64,000 bases of DNA from Mesorhizobium carmichaelinearum (GTDB taxonomy: Bacteria; Pseudomonadota; Alphaproteobacteria; Rhizobiales; Rhizobiaceae): positions 248,001 to 312,000 of the forward strand of contig NZ_FZQR01000009.1 in the NCBI RefSeq assembly GCF_900199455.1, given 5' to 3'. Below are positions 16,134-24,650 of this stretch, one piece after another; position 1 is the first letter of the stretch, and every line of letters begins with the position of its first letter. A program made the position numbers and the translations under genes. A model generated the notes under the pieces. The model did no database searches. It saw nothing but the letters and a program-made list of their open reading frames with translations, and was not told where the DNA came from.

Positions 16134-17237
16134 ATGGAGACTTCGCCCGAGCATCCAATTCCGGATACGCCCGCCACCGAGCGCATGGCGCGGATGGGCA
16201 AGCCTTGGCAATGGCTGGTCCTGCTCACCATCTCGGCCCTGTTTGCCGGCGCGCTCGAACTCGCCGCTCTGCCGGCGGCGCTGCTGATCGGGCCGATGCT
16301 GGCGGCGATCGTCGCCGGCACCAATGGCGCCACGGTGCGGGTGCCGCGCCTGCTGTTCGGCTCCGCCCAGGCCATTGTCGGCTGCCTCGTCGCCGCGTCG
16401 ATCTCGGCCGACATCTTTCCTGTCTTCTACCAGGAATGGCCGCTGTTCCTCGGCGTGGTGATTGCCACAGTCGCGGCCTCCAGCCTGCTCGGCTGGCTGA
16501 TCAGCCGCTGGCGCATCCTGCCCGGCACCACCGCCGTCTGGGGTTCCTCACCTGGAGCTGCCACCGCCATGGTGCTGATGGCCGGCGCTTTCGGTGCCGA
16601 CCAGCGGCTCGTCGCCTTCATGCAGTATCTGCGCGTCATCTTCGTTTCGATGACGGCGGCCGTCGTCGCCAAGCTGTGGGTCGACACATCAGGCATCGAA
16701 GTCCCGCCCATCATCTGGTTTCCGCCGATCGGTGTCCAAGCCTTCGCCGCCACCATCGGCATCGCAGTCATAGGCGGCCTGGCGGGAAAGCTGTGCCGGC
16801 TGCCCTCGCCCTTCTTCCTCGGCACCTTCATCTTCGGTGCCGTCGTCCATCTCGGCCTCAGCGTCGAGATGCAGCTGCCGCCCTGGCTGCTGGCGGTCAG
16901 CTACGCCATGGTCGGCTGGTCGATCGGGCTGAACTTCACCAGGCCGATCCTGCGCCATGCGACGCGCGCGCTGCCGCAGATCATCGCCTCGATCGTGGCG
17001 CTGATCGCCTTTTGCGGCGGGCTCGCCTTCCTGATCAGCCATCTCCTCGGTATCGATCCACTGACCGCCTATCTGGCGACCAGCCCCGGCGGTATGGACA
17101 GTGTGGCCATCATTGCCGCCGCGGCGCAGAACGTCGACATTTCCTTCGTCATGGCGCTGCAATCGGCGCGCTTCCTGATCGTGCTGCTCGTCGGCCCGAG
17201 CGTCGCTCGGCTGGTGGCCAGAAGCATCCGGGAATAG
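16134..17237 (+). CDS. AbrB-family membrane protein (AbrB duplication/AmoA-like)
   Basis: The 367-residue integral membrane protein has about ten hydrophobic segments arranged as two related halves. GPMLAAIVAG in the first half, SSPGAATAM and the second-half equivalent SPGGMDSVAIIAAA are signatures of the AbrB duplication family, often mis-named ammonia monooxygenase. The family is probably a transporter or regulator of unknown substrate. It runs toward the TonB receptor gene, 171 bases ahead, but an iron operator in between suggests separate control. Confidence 0.82.
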   Translation: METSPEHPIPDTPATERMARMGKPWQWLVLLTISALFAGALELAALPAALLIGPMLAAIVAGTNGATVRVPRLLFGSAQAIVGCLVAASISADIFPVFYQEWPLFLGVVIATVAASSLLGWLISRWRILPGTTAVWGSSPGAATAMVLMAGAFGADQRLVAFMQYLRVIFVSMTAAVVAKLWVDTSGIEVPPIIWFPPIGVQAFAATIGIAVIGGLAGKLCRLPSPFFLGTFIFGAVVHLGLSVEMQLPPWLLAVSYAMVGWSIGLNFTRPILRHATRALPQIIASIVALIAFCGGLAFLISHLLGIDPLTAYLATSPGGMDSVAIIAAAAQNVDISFVMALQSARFLIVLLVGPSVARLVARSIRE

Positions 17238-17342
17238 GCAAAACCGCTCCTCCAATCGCATAATTTGACCGGCCGGATCCCGACCAGAGTTGCCGCCCTG
17301 CGACATCCCTCGATTGCATGGGCACTGGTCGCAAAAAATACT

Positions 17343-17357
17343 TGACTCACATACTCA
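17343..17357 (+). promoter_or_regulatory. Iron-responsive operator (RirA type), TonB receptor gene
   Basis: TGA-CTCACATAC-TCA fits the TGA-N9-TCA core of the rhizobial iron-responsive operator bound by RirA. The wider sequence (ACTTGACT, then TCATATTT) is shared with the site upstream of the siderophore-interacting protein gene at 20721-20735. It lies about 50 bases before ATG 17409. Confidence 0.65.
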
Positions 17358-17408
17358 TATTTGAGAGCGCGGATGCGCAATCCTGCATGAGACAGTGGAG
17401 ACGAGTTG

Positions 17409-19517
17409 ATGCGAACACGGCCGACGATAGGACGCCCGGGACTATCCTTGCTGGGCGGCGCGGCGATGCTTTGCCAGCCCGGCGCGGTCTATGCGCAGGA
17501 TGCTGAAGCGGCCCCTGTCCTCGGCAAGATCGAGGTGACCGCGCAGAGCAACGAGATCCTGAAGCAGAATGGCTATCTCGCCAGGAAGGACCGCATCGGC
17601 ACCAAGACAGACACGCCGATCGCCAAAATCCCACAGGCCATTTCGGTGGTGACGCAGAAGCAGCTTGAGGACCAGAAGCCACGCACGCTCAACGAATCGC
17701 TCGGCTACACGGCCAGCGCCAATCCTAACAGTTTCGGCTTCGACACCCGGTATGACGCCTTCTTCCTGCGCGGCTTCCCGGCCTACTACAACGGCATGTT
17801 CCGCGACGGGTTGCGCCAGTACAACGGCCCCTCGGCCTGGTTCAAGACCGAGCCCTACGGTATCGAGGGCGTCACCATCCTGAAGGGCCCGGCATCTTCG
17901 CTCTACGGCGTCAGCGGCCCCGGCGGCATCGTCAATGTCGTCACCAAGCGCCCCAAGGACGAGCCGTATCACGAGATCGAACTGTTAGCCGGCGAACACA
18001 ATCGGTTTCAGGCCGCACTCGACGCTTCCGGACCGGTGAACGCCGACGGCAGCATCCTCTATCGCTTCACCAGCCTTGGCCGCTTGAGCGAGACCGATCT
18101 GCCTGGCTATTCCGACGACAAGCTCTATCTGGCACCGGCCGTCACCTTCAAGCCGGACGAGGACACCAAACTCACTATCCTTGGCGAATATTCGAAATCC
18201 GTCACCGGCGGCACCGCCGCCTTCTACAATTCGGGCTATGGGGTGCTGTCCAACGTCTATGAGGGTGATCCGGCGTGGAACGATTTCGAGCAGAGCCAGG
18301 GCCGTATCGGCTACGAGTTCGAGCATCGTTTCAACGATGTGCTGACAGTGCGCCAGAACCTGCGCTACAACGCCGTCGACAGCGACATCGAATACAGCGG
18401 CCATTATTCGATCGGCGCCGGCCAGCCGCTGCAGCGCTACTGGGGCCACTACACCGAGACGATGAAGAACTTCGTCGTCGACAACATGGCGCAACTCGAA
18501 TTCGACACCGGCCCGGTAAAGCACACCATGGTGGGCGGCGTCGACTATGCCTGGTCGGACTATGATGCCGCCAGCGCTACGGCCTACAGCGTGGAGGACA
18601 TCAAGGCGATGCCGGTCCCCCACTCCGGCGGGCAAGAGATGAACCAGCTCGGCGCCTATCTGCACGACCAGATGGAGTGGAACGATTTCACCCTGTTCAC
18701 CAGCGGCCGCTACGACTGGGTCGACACGACCTCCACCGCCGCCGACTTCAGCCAGTCCAGGCAGAAGGATAGGGCCTTTTCCGGCCGGCTCGGCCTGTCC
18801 TACCGGACCGAATGGGGCGTCATCCCCTACGTCAATTACTCGACCTCGTTCTCGCCCAACATCGGCTTCGTCTATGACGACGTCACCAACAATGTCGGCC
18901 GCGTCGCCCGCCCGACCATCGCCACGCAAAAGGAGATCGGCGTCAAATACGAAATCCCCGATCACAATGCGACCATCAGCGCCGCGCTGTTCGACATCGA
19001 CCAGAAGGACGGCGTCGTCTTCGACGCCTCGACCGGCATCAACAAGCAGCGCCAGCTCGACCTCAATTCGCGCGGTCTCGAACTGGAAGCCAATGCCTCG
19101 CTCGACAATGGCTTCAGTTTCATCGCCTCCTACACCTATCTGCGGGTGAAGATCGAGCGCGGTGCCGAAGGAACCTATGGCAAGGAATTGTCGGCGACGC
19201 CCAACCACATATTGTCGCTATGGGGTCACTATCAGTTCGAAAACGGCACGCTGGAAGGACTGGGGCTGGGCACGGGTGTGCGCTTCGCCGGCTCGAGCTA
19301 TGGCGACGACACCAACACCTTCAAGAACAGCGCGCGCGCCTTCGTCGATGCTTCGCTGTCCTATGATTTCGGCTATCGCAATCCGAAGCTCGAAGGCGTC
19401 AAGCTGCAGGTCAATGCCAAGAACCTGTTCGACAACCAGAAAACCATCTGCTCGGCCGGCTACTGCTACCGCGACGAAGGCCGCTCGCTGTTCGCCAGCC
19501 TGCGCTACCGCTTCTGA
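17409..19517 (+). CDS. TonB-dependent siderophore receptor (FhuA/FoxA type)
   Basis: The 702-residue outer-membrane protein has a signal peptide (to about residue 30, AVYAQDA), a plug domain (IPQAISVVTQKQLEDQ, ILKGPASSLYGVSGPGGIVNVVTKRP) and a 22-strand barrel ending in the aromatic terminus LFASLRYRF. The two cysteines in TICSAGYCYRD near the C-terminus are typical of ferrichrome/hydroxamate receptors. It imports ferric siderophore using TonB energy. ATG 17409 follows TGGAGACGAGTTG. Partner genes (siderophore-interacting reductase) lie convergently downstream under a matching operator. Confidence 0.93.
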   Translation: MRTRPTIGRPGLSLLGGAAMLCQPGAVYAQDAEAAPVLGKIEVTAQSNEILKQNGYLARKDRIGTKTDTPIAKIPQAISVVTQKQLEDQKPRTLNESLGYTASANPNSFGFDTRYDAFFLRGFPAYYNGMFRDGLRQYNGPSAWFKTEPYGIEGVTILKGPASSLYGVSGPGGIVNVVTKRPKDEPYHEIELLAGEHNRFQAALDASGPVNADGSILYRFTSLGRLSETDLPGYSDDKLYLAPAVTFKPDEDTKLTILGEYSKSVTGGTAAFYNSGYGVLSNVYEGDPAWNDFEQSQGRIGYEFEHRFNDVLTVRQNLRYNAVDSDIEYSGHYSIGAGQPLQRYWGHYTETMKNFVVDNMAQLEFDTGPVKHTMVGGVDYAWSDYDAASATAYSVEDIKAMPVPHSGGQEMNQLGAYLHDQMEWNDFTLFTSGRYDWVDTTSTAADFSQSRQKDRAFSGRLGLSYRTEWGVIPYVNYSTSFSPNIGFVYDDVTNNVGRVARPTIATQKEIGVKYEIPDHNATISAALFDIDQKDGVVFDASTGINKQRQLDLNSRGLELEANASLDNGFSFIASYTYLRVKIERGAEGTYGKELSATPNHILSLWGHYQFENGTLEGLGLGTGVRFAGSSYGDDTNTFKNSARAFVDASLSYDFGYRNPKLEGVKLQVNAKNLFDNQKTICSAGYCYRDEGRSLFASLRYRF

Positions 19518-19536
19518 GGCGTTGCCGGGCGGCGGA

Positions 19537-20616
19537 TTAGTCTTCGTCGCCCCCATTCTCGCCCTGCGCGCCGCGCCGCCAATAGGCGGTGACCAGATGC
19601 CTGTCGCGTGGCAAGGCCCACTCCTTGCGCACGATCTTACGGATCTCGCGGAAGTCGGCGAATTCGCATCCGGCCCAGACGAAGAGGCCGTCGGCAAGTG
19701 CCGCGTGGCTGCGCTCCCGCAAGGCGGCTGGCAGCATGCCGGCGGTGCCGGCCTCACGGCCATGCCGGTAGAGCCAGGTGATGGCGATGGTCTCGCGTTG
19801 CGGCAGCGTGATCCGGTCATCCGGACCATCGACCTCGATGAGCGCTTCGGCCGGCGTTGACGGCGGCAGGTGCTCGAGGATCCTGCCGATGGCCGGCAGC
19901 GCGGTGTCATCGCCGACGAGAAGCAGGGTCCGTCCCTCCGGCGCTTCGCCGCCGCCGGGTCCGATCATGCCGATTATGTCTCCCGCCTGGGCGTTCTGCA
20001 CAAAGGCGGCCGCCGGCGTGTCCTGGCCGGGGTGCAGCACGAAATCGACATCGAGCCAGCCGCTTGCCGCATCGATCGCCCGGATCGTGTAGACCCGCAC
20101 CGTGAGCGCATCCTCGCCAGCGGGCCAGACCAGCAGGCCATCAGGGCCTACCAAGGGCCAGACCGGCTGCCGGCCACGCGGTGGCAACAGCAGCCGCATA
20201 TGCAGGCCGCCATGGGTGAAGCGGCCGAGGTCCGTGCCGGCGAAGCGCAGGCGGTGCATGTGCGGCGAAATCCGCGTCGACGACATCACCGTGATCTCGC
20301 GGAAGAAGACCGGCGTGCCGGCATCGCGACCGTCGCCTTGCCAACGCAATCCACTGGCCGTGCCGAGATGCTGGGCGACATGGCCGGCAACCGTCATCTT
20401 CATATAGGACAGGCAGGTCTCGTCGATCGCCGCGACGCGGATCAGCATGGCATCGCCTTCAAGCGTGGCGCTCAACGACCCGTAATACAGGCGAAGCTCC
20501 CATCGATCGGCAGCGCCGGTTTCGATCTCGAATTCGCCGTGCTCGGCGCGCAGACGCTCGATCGCCGACCTGATCGCCTCATCGCTGATGCGGGTTTGCG
20601 CGCTCAACTGGTCCAT
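19537..20616 (-). CDS. Siderophore-interacting protein with N-terminal DUF2218 domain
   Basis: The 359-residue protein starts with a DUF2218 segment (residues about 10-95: FEIETGAADRWELRLYYGSLSATLEG) and continues into a FAD/NAD(P)H siderophore reductase of the ViuB/SIP family: RLRFAGTDLGRF, the FAD-binding TVRVYTIRAID, DFVLHPGQDTPAAAF, LLLVGDDTALPAIGRIL and a closing WAGCEFADFREIR plus VTAYWRRG. It would release iron from ferric siderophores in the cytoplasm by reduction. The gene is convergent with the receptor gene, and both have the same type of iron operator. Confidence 0.9.
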   Translation of the reverse strand: MDQLSAQTRISDEAIRSAIERLRAEHGEFEIETGAADRWELRLYYGSLSATLEGDAMLIRVAAIDETCLSYMKMTVAGHVAQHLGTASGLRWQGDGRDAGTPVFFREITVMSSTRISPHMHRLRFAGTDLGRFTHGGLHMRLLLPPRGRQPVWPLVGPDGLLVWPAGEDALTVRVYTIRAIDAASGWLDVDFVLHPGQDTPAAAFVQNAQAGDIIGMIGPGGGEAPEGRTLLLVGDDTALPAIGRILEHLPPSTPAEALIEVDGPDDRITLPQRETIAITWLYRHGREAGTAGMLPAALRERSHAALADGLFVWAGCEFADFREIRKIVRKEWALPRDRHLVTAYWRRGAQGENGGDED

Positions 20617-20720
20617 CGCCGAAATCCTTCAATAGCGGTTCAAACGAAGCCGCCGAAAGATCGGGCCTCGTCGCCATCATCGGCCATGCCACAGCGTCGC
20701 CGGGGTTTCCACAGGAAACT

Positions 20721-20735
20721 TGACTTAAGTAATCA
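20721..20735 (-). promoter_or_regulatory. Iron-responsive operator (RirA type), siderophore-interacting protein gene
   Basis: TGA-CTTAAGTAA-TCA repeats the TGA-N9-TCA pattern seen before the TonB receptor gene, including flanking ACTTGACT and TCATATTT. It lies about 105 bases upstream of the start at 20616 and downstream of the MFS gene stop at 20772. Confidence 0.62.
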
Positions 20736-20771
20736 TATTTTTATCGGAGCGCCGGGGAAAGGCTCGTTCAG

Positions 20772-22052
20772 CTATGTCGGCTCGGCTTTACCGTTGTCGA
20801 GGTCGAAGCGCAGACGTCCGGCCTCGATCCGCACGCGTAGGTGGCGATACGTCACGAGATAGCGAACCCCGACGATAACTGCCGCGAAGCCGGCGACAGC
20901 GGCCACGCCAAGCGCCCAGCGCGGACCGACATCATCGGCCACCCAGCCGACCACGGGCGCGCCGAGAGCGGTGCCGCCCAGCGTTGTGGCCAACAGGATC
21001 GCCATCACCCGCCCGCGCATGGCAGGGTCGGTCGAGAGCTGCACCAGGCCGATCGTCGAGGTGGTCATCGTCTGCGCGGAGACGCCGATGGCGACGAGCG
21101 CGACGCCAAACAGCCAGTAGCTGGGCATGATCGCGGCCAGGCTGAAGCCAAAGCCGAAAATCGCGGCGCCAGCCAGAAGAAACGCCAGTCGTGGCTGCTC
21201 GCGCCGGGCAGCCAGCAGCGCGCCGCTGACCGATCCGATCGCCATGGTCGACGTCAACAGACCGTACTGGCTGGCGCCGGCGTGAAATACGGAGACGGAC
21301 ATTGTCGAGATGAAGATCGGGAAGTTGAGCCCGAATGTGCCGATCAGCAAAAGCATCAGAAGGATGGCTTTGAGGTCAGGGCGCTTCCACACATAGGCAA
21401 AGCCCTGGGCAAGGCCGCCGGAGCTCCGCTGCACCTTGTCCTTCAGGTGAAGCTCACTGAGACGCAACAGGCCGAGCGAGGCAAGGACGGCGGCAAACGA
21501 CGCCGCGTTGGTCAGAAAAACCCAGCCGGAGGCGATGGAAGCGATAAGGGCGCCGGCGACGGCAGGCCCGATCATCCGCGCGACATTGAACGAGGTGGAG
21601 TTGAGCGCCACGGCGTTCGACAGGTCTGTCTCGCCGACCAGATCCGAGACGAATGTCTGGCGCGCCGGCGCGTCGAACGCCGTCGTACAGCCAAGCAGGA
21701 AGGCGAACACATAGACATGCCACAACTGCACCAACCCGGCGACGGTGAGCAGCCCAAGGCCAAGCGCAAGCAGGCCCATGGCGGCTTGCGTGGCGAGCAG
21801 CAGCTTGCGCCGGTCGAGATGATCGGCGGCAAAGCCGGTCCATGGGAGCAAAAGGATTTGCGGCGCGAACTGCAGCGCCATCACCACGCCCATGGCGGTC
21901 GCGTTGTTGTGGGTCAGTTGCGTCAGCACCAGCCAGTCTTGCGCAGTGCGCTGCATCCATGTTCCCACATTGGACACGATCGCGCCGCCGGCCCAGATCC
22001 GGTAGTTGAAATTGGCCAGCGAACGGAACGTGCCTTTTGCCGGACCGCTCAT
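20772..22052 (-). CDS. MFS exporter, EntS-like (MFS_3)
   Basis: The 426-residue protein has about eleven or twelve membrane segments and the MFS_3 signatures WAGGAIVSNVGTWMQRTAQDWLV in the first helix region, FAADHLDRRKLLLATQ in loop 2-3 and AFDAPARQTFVSDLV. Relatives export enterobactin or other small molecules. Its ATG at 22052 overlaps the stop of the upstream small membrane gene (ATGA), so the two are translationally coupled in the MarR-isochorismatase operon. Proximity to siderophore genes is suggestive only; the substrate is unknown. Confidence 0.85.
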   Translation of the reverse strand: MSGPAKGTFRSLANFNYRIWAGGAIVSNVGTWMQRTAQDWLVLTQLTHNNATAMGVVMALQFAPQILLLPWTGFAADHLDRRKLLLATQAAMGLLALGLGLLTVAGLVQLWHVYVFAFLLGCTTAFDAPARQTFVSDLVGETDLSNAVALNSTSFNVARMIGPAVAGALIASIASGWVFLTNAASFAAVLASLGLLRLSELHLKDKVQRSSGGLAQGFAYVWKRPDLKAILLMLLLIGTFGLNFPIFISTMSVSVFHAGASQYGLLTSTMAIGSVSGALLAARREQPRLAFLLAGAAIFGFGFSLAAIMPSYWLFGVALVAIGVSAQTMTTSTIGLVQLSTDPAMRGRVMAILLATTLGGTALGAPVVGWVADDVGPRWALGVAAVAGFAAVIVGVRYLVTYRHLRVRIEAGRLRFDLDNGKAEPT

Positions 22053-22378
22053 CCGTCGGCCGGGGAATTGCCGCCGTTGAAGCGTCCGAACATGCGTGCC
22101 ATCACCACGCCCATGAGGAGCGTGCCCAGCCCCAGTGCGACGATATCGGCCGTAGATCGCAGGTCGAAATCTCCGACACGGATCACCAGGAGATAACCGA
22201 TCGCCAGGTTCAGGAACCCCCACAACACATTCACGGTCGAGGAGGAATGCCCCTGGCCGCGCGGCTTGGCGAAGGGGCTTTGAAAAGGCCGCCCCATCAC
22301 GCCACTGACGAAATGCGGCACGGCATTGGTCAGCACGGCGCCACCGAAGAAATAGGACACACAGTCGATCCATTGCAT
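22049..22378 (-). CDS. Small conserved membrane protein
   Basis: The 109-residue protein has three hydrophobic segments (VSYFFGGAVLTNAVPHFVSG, VNVLWGFLNLAIGYLLVI, ADIVALGLGTLLMGVVMA). I recognise it only as a conserved hypothetical membrane protein. It starts three bases after the isochorismatase-like gene stop and overlaps the MFS start, so it belongs to the same operon and may assist the transporter. Confidence 0.7.
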   Translation of the reverse strand: MQWIDCVSYFFGGAVLTNAVPHFVSGVMGRPFQSPFAKPRGQGHSSSTVNVLWGFLNLAIGYLLVIRVGDFDLRSTADIVALGLGTLLMGVVMARMFGRFNGGNSPADG

Positions 22379-22380
22379 TC

Positions 22381-22944
22381 TCAGGCACTCCCTTTTGCCA
22401 AGAGATCGAGGATGTCCCGCGCCGTGCCGCTTTCGCCCAGTTTCGGGAAAATACGATCGACGCTGTTGGCGTGGGCATCGGGATTGCCGTCGGTCATGGC
22501 GTCGACGGCCAGCGTGACGTTGAACCCGAGATCGCGGGCATGGCGGGCTGTCGCTTCGACGCCCATGCTGGTGGAGACGCCGGCGATCACCACCTGGGTG
22601 ACTCCGTCGCCCTTCAGCCAGGCTTCGAGATCGGTGTTGACGAAGGCGTCGACCGTGCGCTTGGTCACGATGTGGTCCGCCGGCTGCTGCTGCAATTCGG
22701 GGACAAGATCAGCCCAGCCGGCGGGAAATTCCCGCATGCGAGGCGCCTGATCCGTCCGGCCTGAAGGCGCGCCGACGACGTTGACGAGCACGACCGGCAA
22801 GCCGTGGCGGCGGAACGCATCGGCGAGCGTGCTGGCCTGCTGCAGGACCTCAGCCATCGGATGGACTGAGGGCAAGGAGACGATGCCCTTCTGCAGGTCG
22901 ATGATGATGAGTGCCGTTTTCTGGTCAAGCGTAGTGACTGCCAT
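22381..22944 (-). CDS. Isochorismatase-family hydrolase with Gly in place of the catalytic Cys
   Basis: The 187-residue protein has the isochorismatase-like hydrolase fold: ALIIIDLQKGIV (catalytic Asp), TKRTVDAF (Lys) and the cis-peptide region VVIAGVSTSMGVEATARHA. In nicotinamidases and cysteine hydrolases the residue before VE(A/S)TAR is cysteine; here it is glycine, as in true isochorismatases such as EntB. It may therefore hydrolyse a vinyl ether rather than an amide. It is second in an operon after marR (55 bases) and before the membrane genes. Confidence 0.82.
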   Translation of the reverse strand: MAVTTLDQKTALIIIDLQKGIVSLPSVHPMAEVLQQASTLADAFRRHGLPVVLVNVVGAPSGRTDQAPRMREFPAGWADLVPELQQQPADHIVTKRTVDAFVNTDLEAWLKGDGVTQVVIAGVSTSMGVEATARHARDLGFNVTLAVDAMTDGNPDAHANSVDRIFPKLGESGTARDILDLLAKGSA

Positions 22945-22998
22945 CCGTGTTTTCCTTCCAGTGGTTGGAACAGCGGCGCGTCGACGCCGGACGATTGG

Positions 22999-23460
22999 TC
23001 AGAAGTCGGCGAGCCGTCTCAGCAATTCGACAGCGCCTGCGAGTTGTTCCTGCTCCTCGCGGTCAAGCTTCGACTGGATGGCGCGGAACAGCCAGTCCTG
23101 CCTTGCCGCCCGTCCCGTCGCGATCATGTCCCGGCAGGCCGGCGTGAGCGACAGGAGGGTCTGCCGGCCGTCGGCCGGATCCGGAGCACCTTCCACCAGA
23201 CCAGCCAGTTGCAGGGCCGAGACAATGGCGCCCATCGATTGCGGACGCATGTCCTGGGCGCGCGCCAGTGTCGTGACCGTCGCCGGACCCTCTCGGTCCA
23301 GATGCAGCACCACTGACTTCTGCGACGAGGTCAGATCGCCGTCACCGGCCTGTTCACGCAGGCGCCGGATCAGCCTGCCGGCGACAAACCGAAGCTCGGC
23401 CGCCAAAGCCATTGCACGCACAGTTTCCGGGTCGTTTTGCGGAGACACTTGATCTTTCAT
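22999..23460 (-). CDS. MarR-family transcriptional regulator
   Basis: The 153-residue protein has a winged helix-turn-helix typical of MarR: LTSSQKSVVLHLDREGPATVTTLARAQDMRPQSMGAIVSALQLAGLVEGAPDPADGRQTLLSLT in which the DxR wing motif reads DPADGRQ. ATG 23460 is used because an upstream frame crosses the palindrome at 23474-23513. It is the first gene of the isochorismatase-membrane protein-MFS operon, presumably repressing it until a small aromatic or other ligand binds. Confidence 0.87.
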   Translation of the reverse strand: MKDQVSPQNDPETVRAMALAAELRFVAGRLIRRLREQAGDGDLTSSQKSVVLHLDREGPATVTTLARAQDMRPQSMGAIVSALQLAGLVEGAPDPADGRQTLLSLTPACRDMIATGRAARQDWLFRAIQSKLDREEQEQLAGAVELLRRLADF

Positions 23461-23473
23461 GGCTGCCTCGTAA

Positions 23474-23513
23474 CAGATATGAAGGTAAACTTCAAAGTTT
23501 ACCTTCATATCTG
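23474..23513. promoter_or_regulatory. 40-bp perfect palindrome, probable MarR operator
   Basis: The arm CAGATATGAAGGTAAACTT (23474-23492) is matched exactly by its reverse complement at 23495-23513, with only CA between. It ends 13 bases before marR, where an autorepressor site is expected. It contains nested AAGTTTACCTT/AAGGTAAACTT half-sites. A purely RNA role (hairpin in the 5' leader) is the alternative. Confidence 0.68.
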
Positions 23514-23521
23514 AGCATCAC

Positions 23522-23610
23522 AAGGCCGTGACCCCAGGTCGGCCGAAGGCCGTGACCCCAGGCCGGCCGAAGACCGTGCCGTCTGGCTGGCCAAAGGCTG
23601 TGTCCCTGCC
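23522..23610. repeat. 24-bp tandem repeat, about 3.7 copies
   Basis: AAGGCCGTGACCCCAGG..CGGCCG is repeated head to tail at 23522-23545, 23546-23569, 23570-23593 (diverged) and partly 23594-23610. The first two copies differ by one base. The unit length is a multiple of three. It lies between the lysR stop (23615) and the MarR palindrome. Confidence 0.75.
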
Positions 23611-23614
23611 CAGC

Positions 23615-24502
23615 CTATCGCGGCGCCGCAAGCCGTTCGGGAAGGAAATCGACGAAGACGCGCACCTTCGGCGACAAATGGCGATTGGAGGGCCACAGCA
23701 TCCGGAACTGGCCGCGGCCGTCGATATGCTCGTCCAGTACGGTGCGCAGCCTGCCGTCGTGCAGCGCCTCGCGGACCAGGAAATCGGGCATGCAGGCGAT
23801 ACCGAGTCCGGCGAGCGTGGCGCCCTTCAGGGCTTCCATGTTGTTGCAGGTCAGCATCGAGCGGATCTGCGGTTCGGCGCTTCCGGTGATGAATGGCCAC
23901 TCGAGCAGCCTGCCGCTGTTGAGAAAGCGGAAGTTGATGCCGAAATGCCTGATGAGATCCGCCGGCTCGCCAGGTGTGCCATGGCGCTCGAGATAGGAGG
24001 GCGCCGCGCACAGAAGCATGCGAAACGGCGCAACGGGTCTCGACACCAATCGTGAATCGGGCAGCGCACCACTGCGGATCGCGACGTCGATGCCTTCGTC
24101 GATGATGTCGACGATGCGGTCGTTGAAATCGATGTCGAGTTCGATCTTGGGGTAGCGGGCCATGAACTCCGACAGCACCGGCAAAAGCAGATGATAGGTG
24201 ACGATCGGGGTCGAGACGCGCAGCCGCCCATGCGGCGTCTCCCGCGTGCGCGACAGCATCGCCTCGGCATCGTCGATGTCGTCGAGGATGCGGCGCACAC
24301 GCTCGTTGAACAGCCTGCCCTCTTCCGTCAGGCCGACCCGCCGCGTGCTGCGCTGCAGGAGCCGCACGCCGAGCTCTTGTTCGAGCCTGGCGACGCTCTT
24401 GCCGACGGCGGACGCCGAAATGCCGAGCGCCCGGCCGGCGGCGATGAAACTGCCGAGTTCGGCGGTGCGGGCGAAGGCCATGAGGCCGCTGAGACGATCC
24501 AT
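23615..24502 (-). CDS. LysR-family transcriptional regulator
   Basis: The 295-residue protein has the LysR helix-turn-helix at the N-terminus (MDRLSGLMAFARTAELGSF, ISASAVGKSVARLEQELGVRLL, STRRVGLTEEG) and a substrate-binding domain (RLRVSTPIVTYHLLLPVL, DIDFNDRIVDIIDEGIDVAIRSG). ATG 24502 matches the family start. It is divergent from the DHA2-type MFS gene with 148 bases between, the usual layout in which the regulator controls its neighbour. Confidence 0.9.
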   Translation of the reverse strand: MDRLSGLMAFARTAELGSFIAAGRALGISASAVGKSVARLEQELGVRLLQRSTRRVGLTEEGRLFNERVRRILDDIDDAEAMLSRTRETPHGRLRVSTPIVTYHLLLPVLSEFMARYPKIELDIDFNDRIVDIIDEGIDVAIRSGALPDSRLVSRPVAPFRMLLCAAPSYLERHGTPGEPADLIRHFGINFRFLNSGRLLEWPFITGSAEPQIRSMLTCNNMEALKGATLAGLGIACMPDFLVREALHDGRLRTVLDEHIDGRGQFRMLWPSNRHLSPKVRVFVDFLPERLAAPR

Positions 24503-24650
24503 TGCATTCTTCCATTCGAGCGTTTCAGTCCGGTATATCAGGAGATATAATACCATTTTTCCTGAAAGGCCGTCGACCTATCTTGTCGTTACGACCGGCG
24601 CCACGACCCACGCGGCATGCCGGCGGATGCTGCTTCAGATAGGAAAATCC

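Noticed and set aside
17985..19208. 407-codon frame antisense to the TonB receptor
   Set aside because: Shadow of the barrel-coding region; Val/Gly/Asp bias from reversed codons.
20841..22196. Long open frame opposite the EntS-like MFS gene (451 codons)
   Set aside because: It is antisense to a clear transporter and has the charged, low-complexity composition typical of shadow frames in GC-rich DNA.
23505..24515. Frame overlapping lysR in another phase and crossing the tandem repeat
   Set aside because: The LysR frame has clear domains; this one is Arg/Pro-rich without features.
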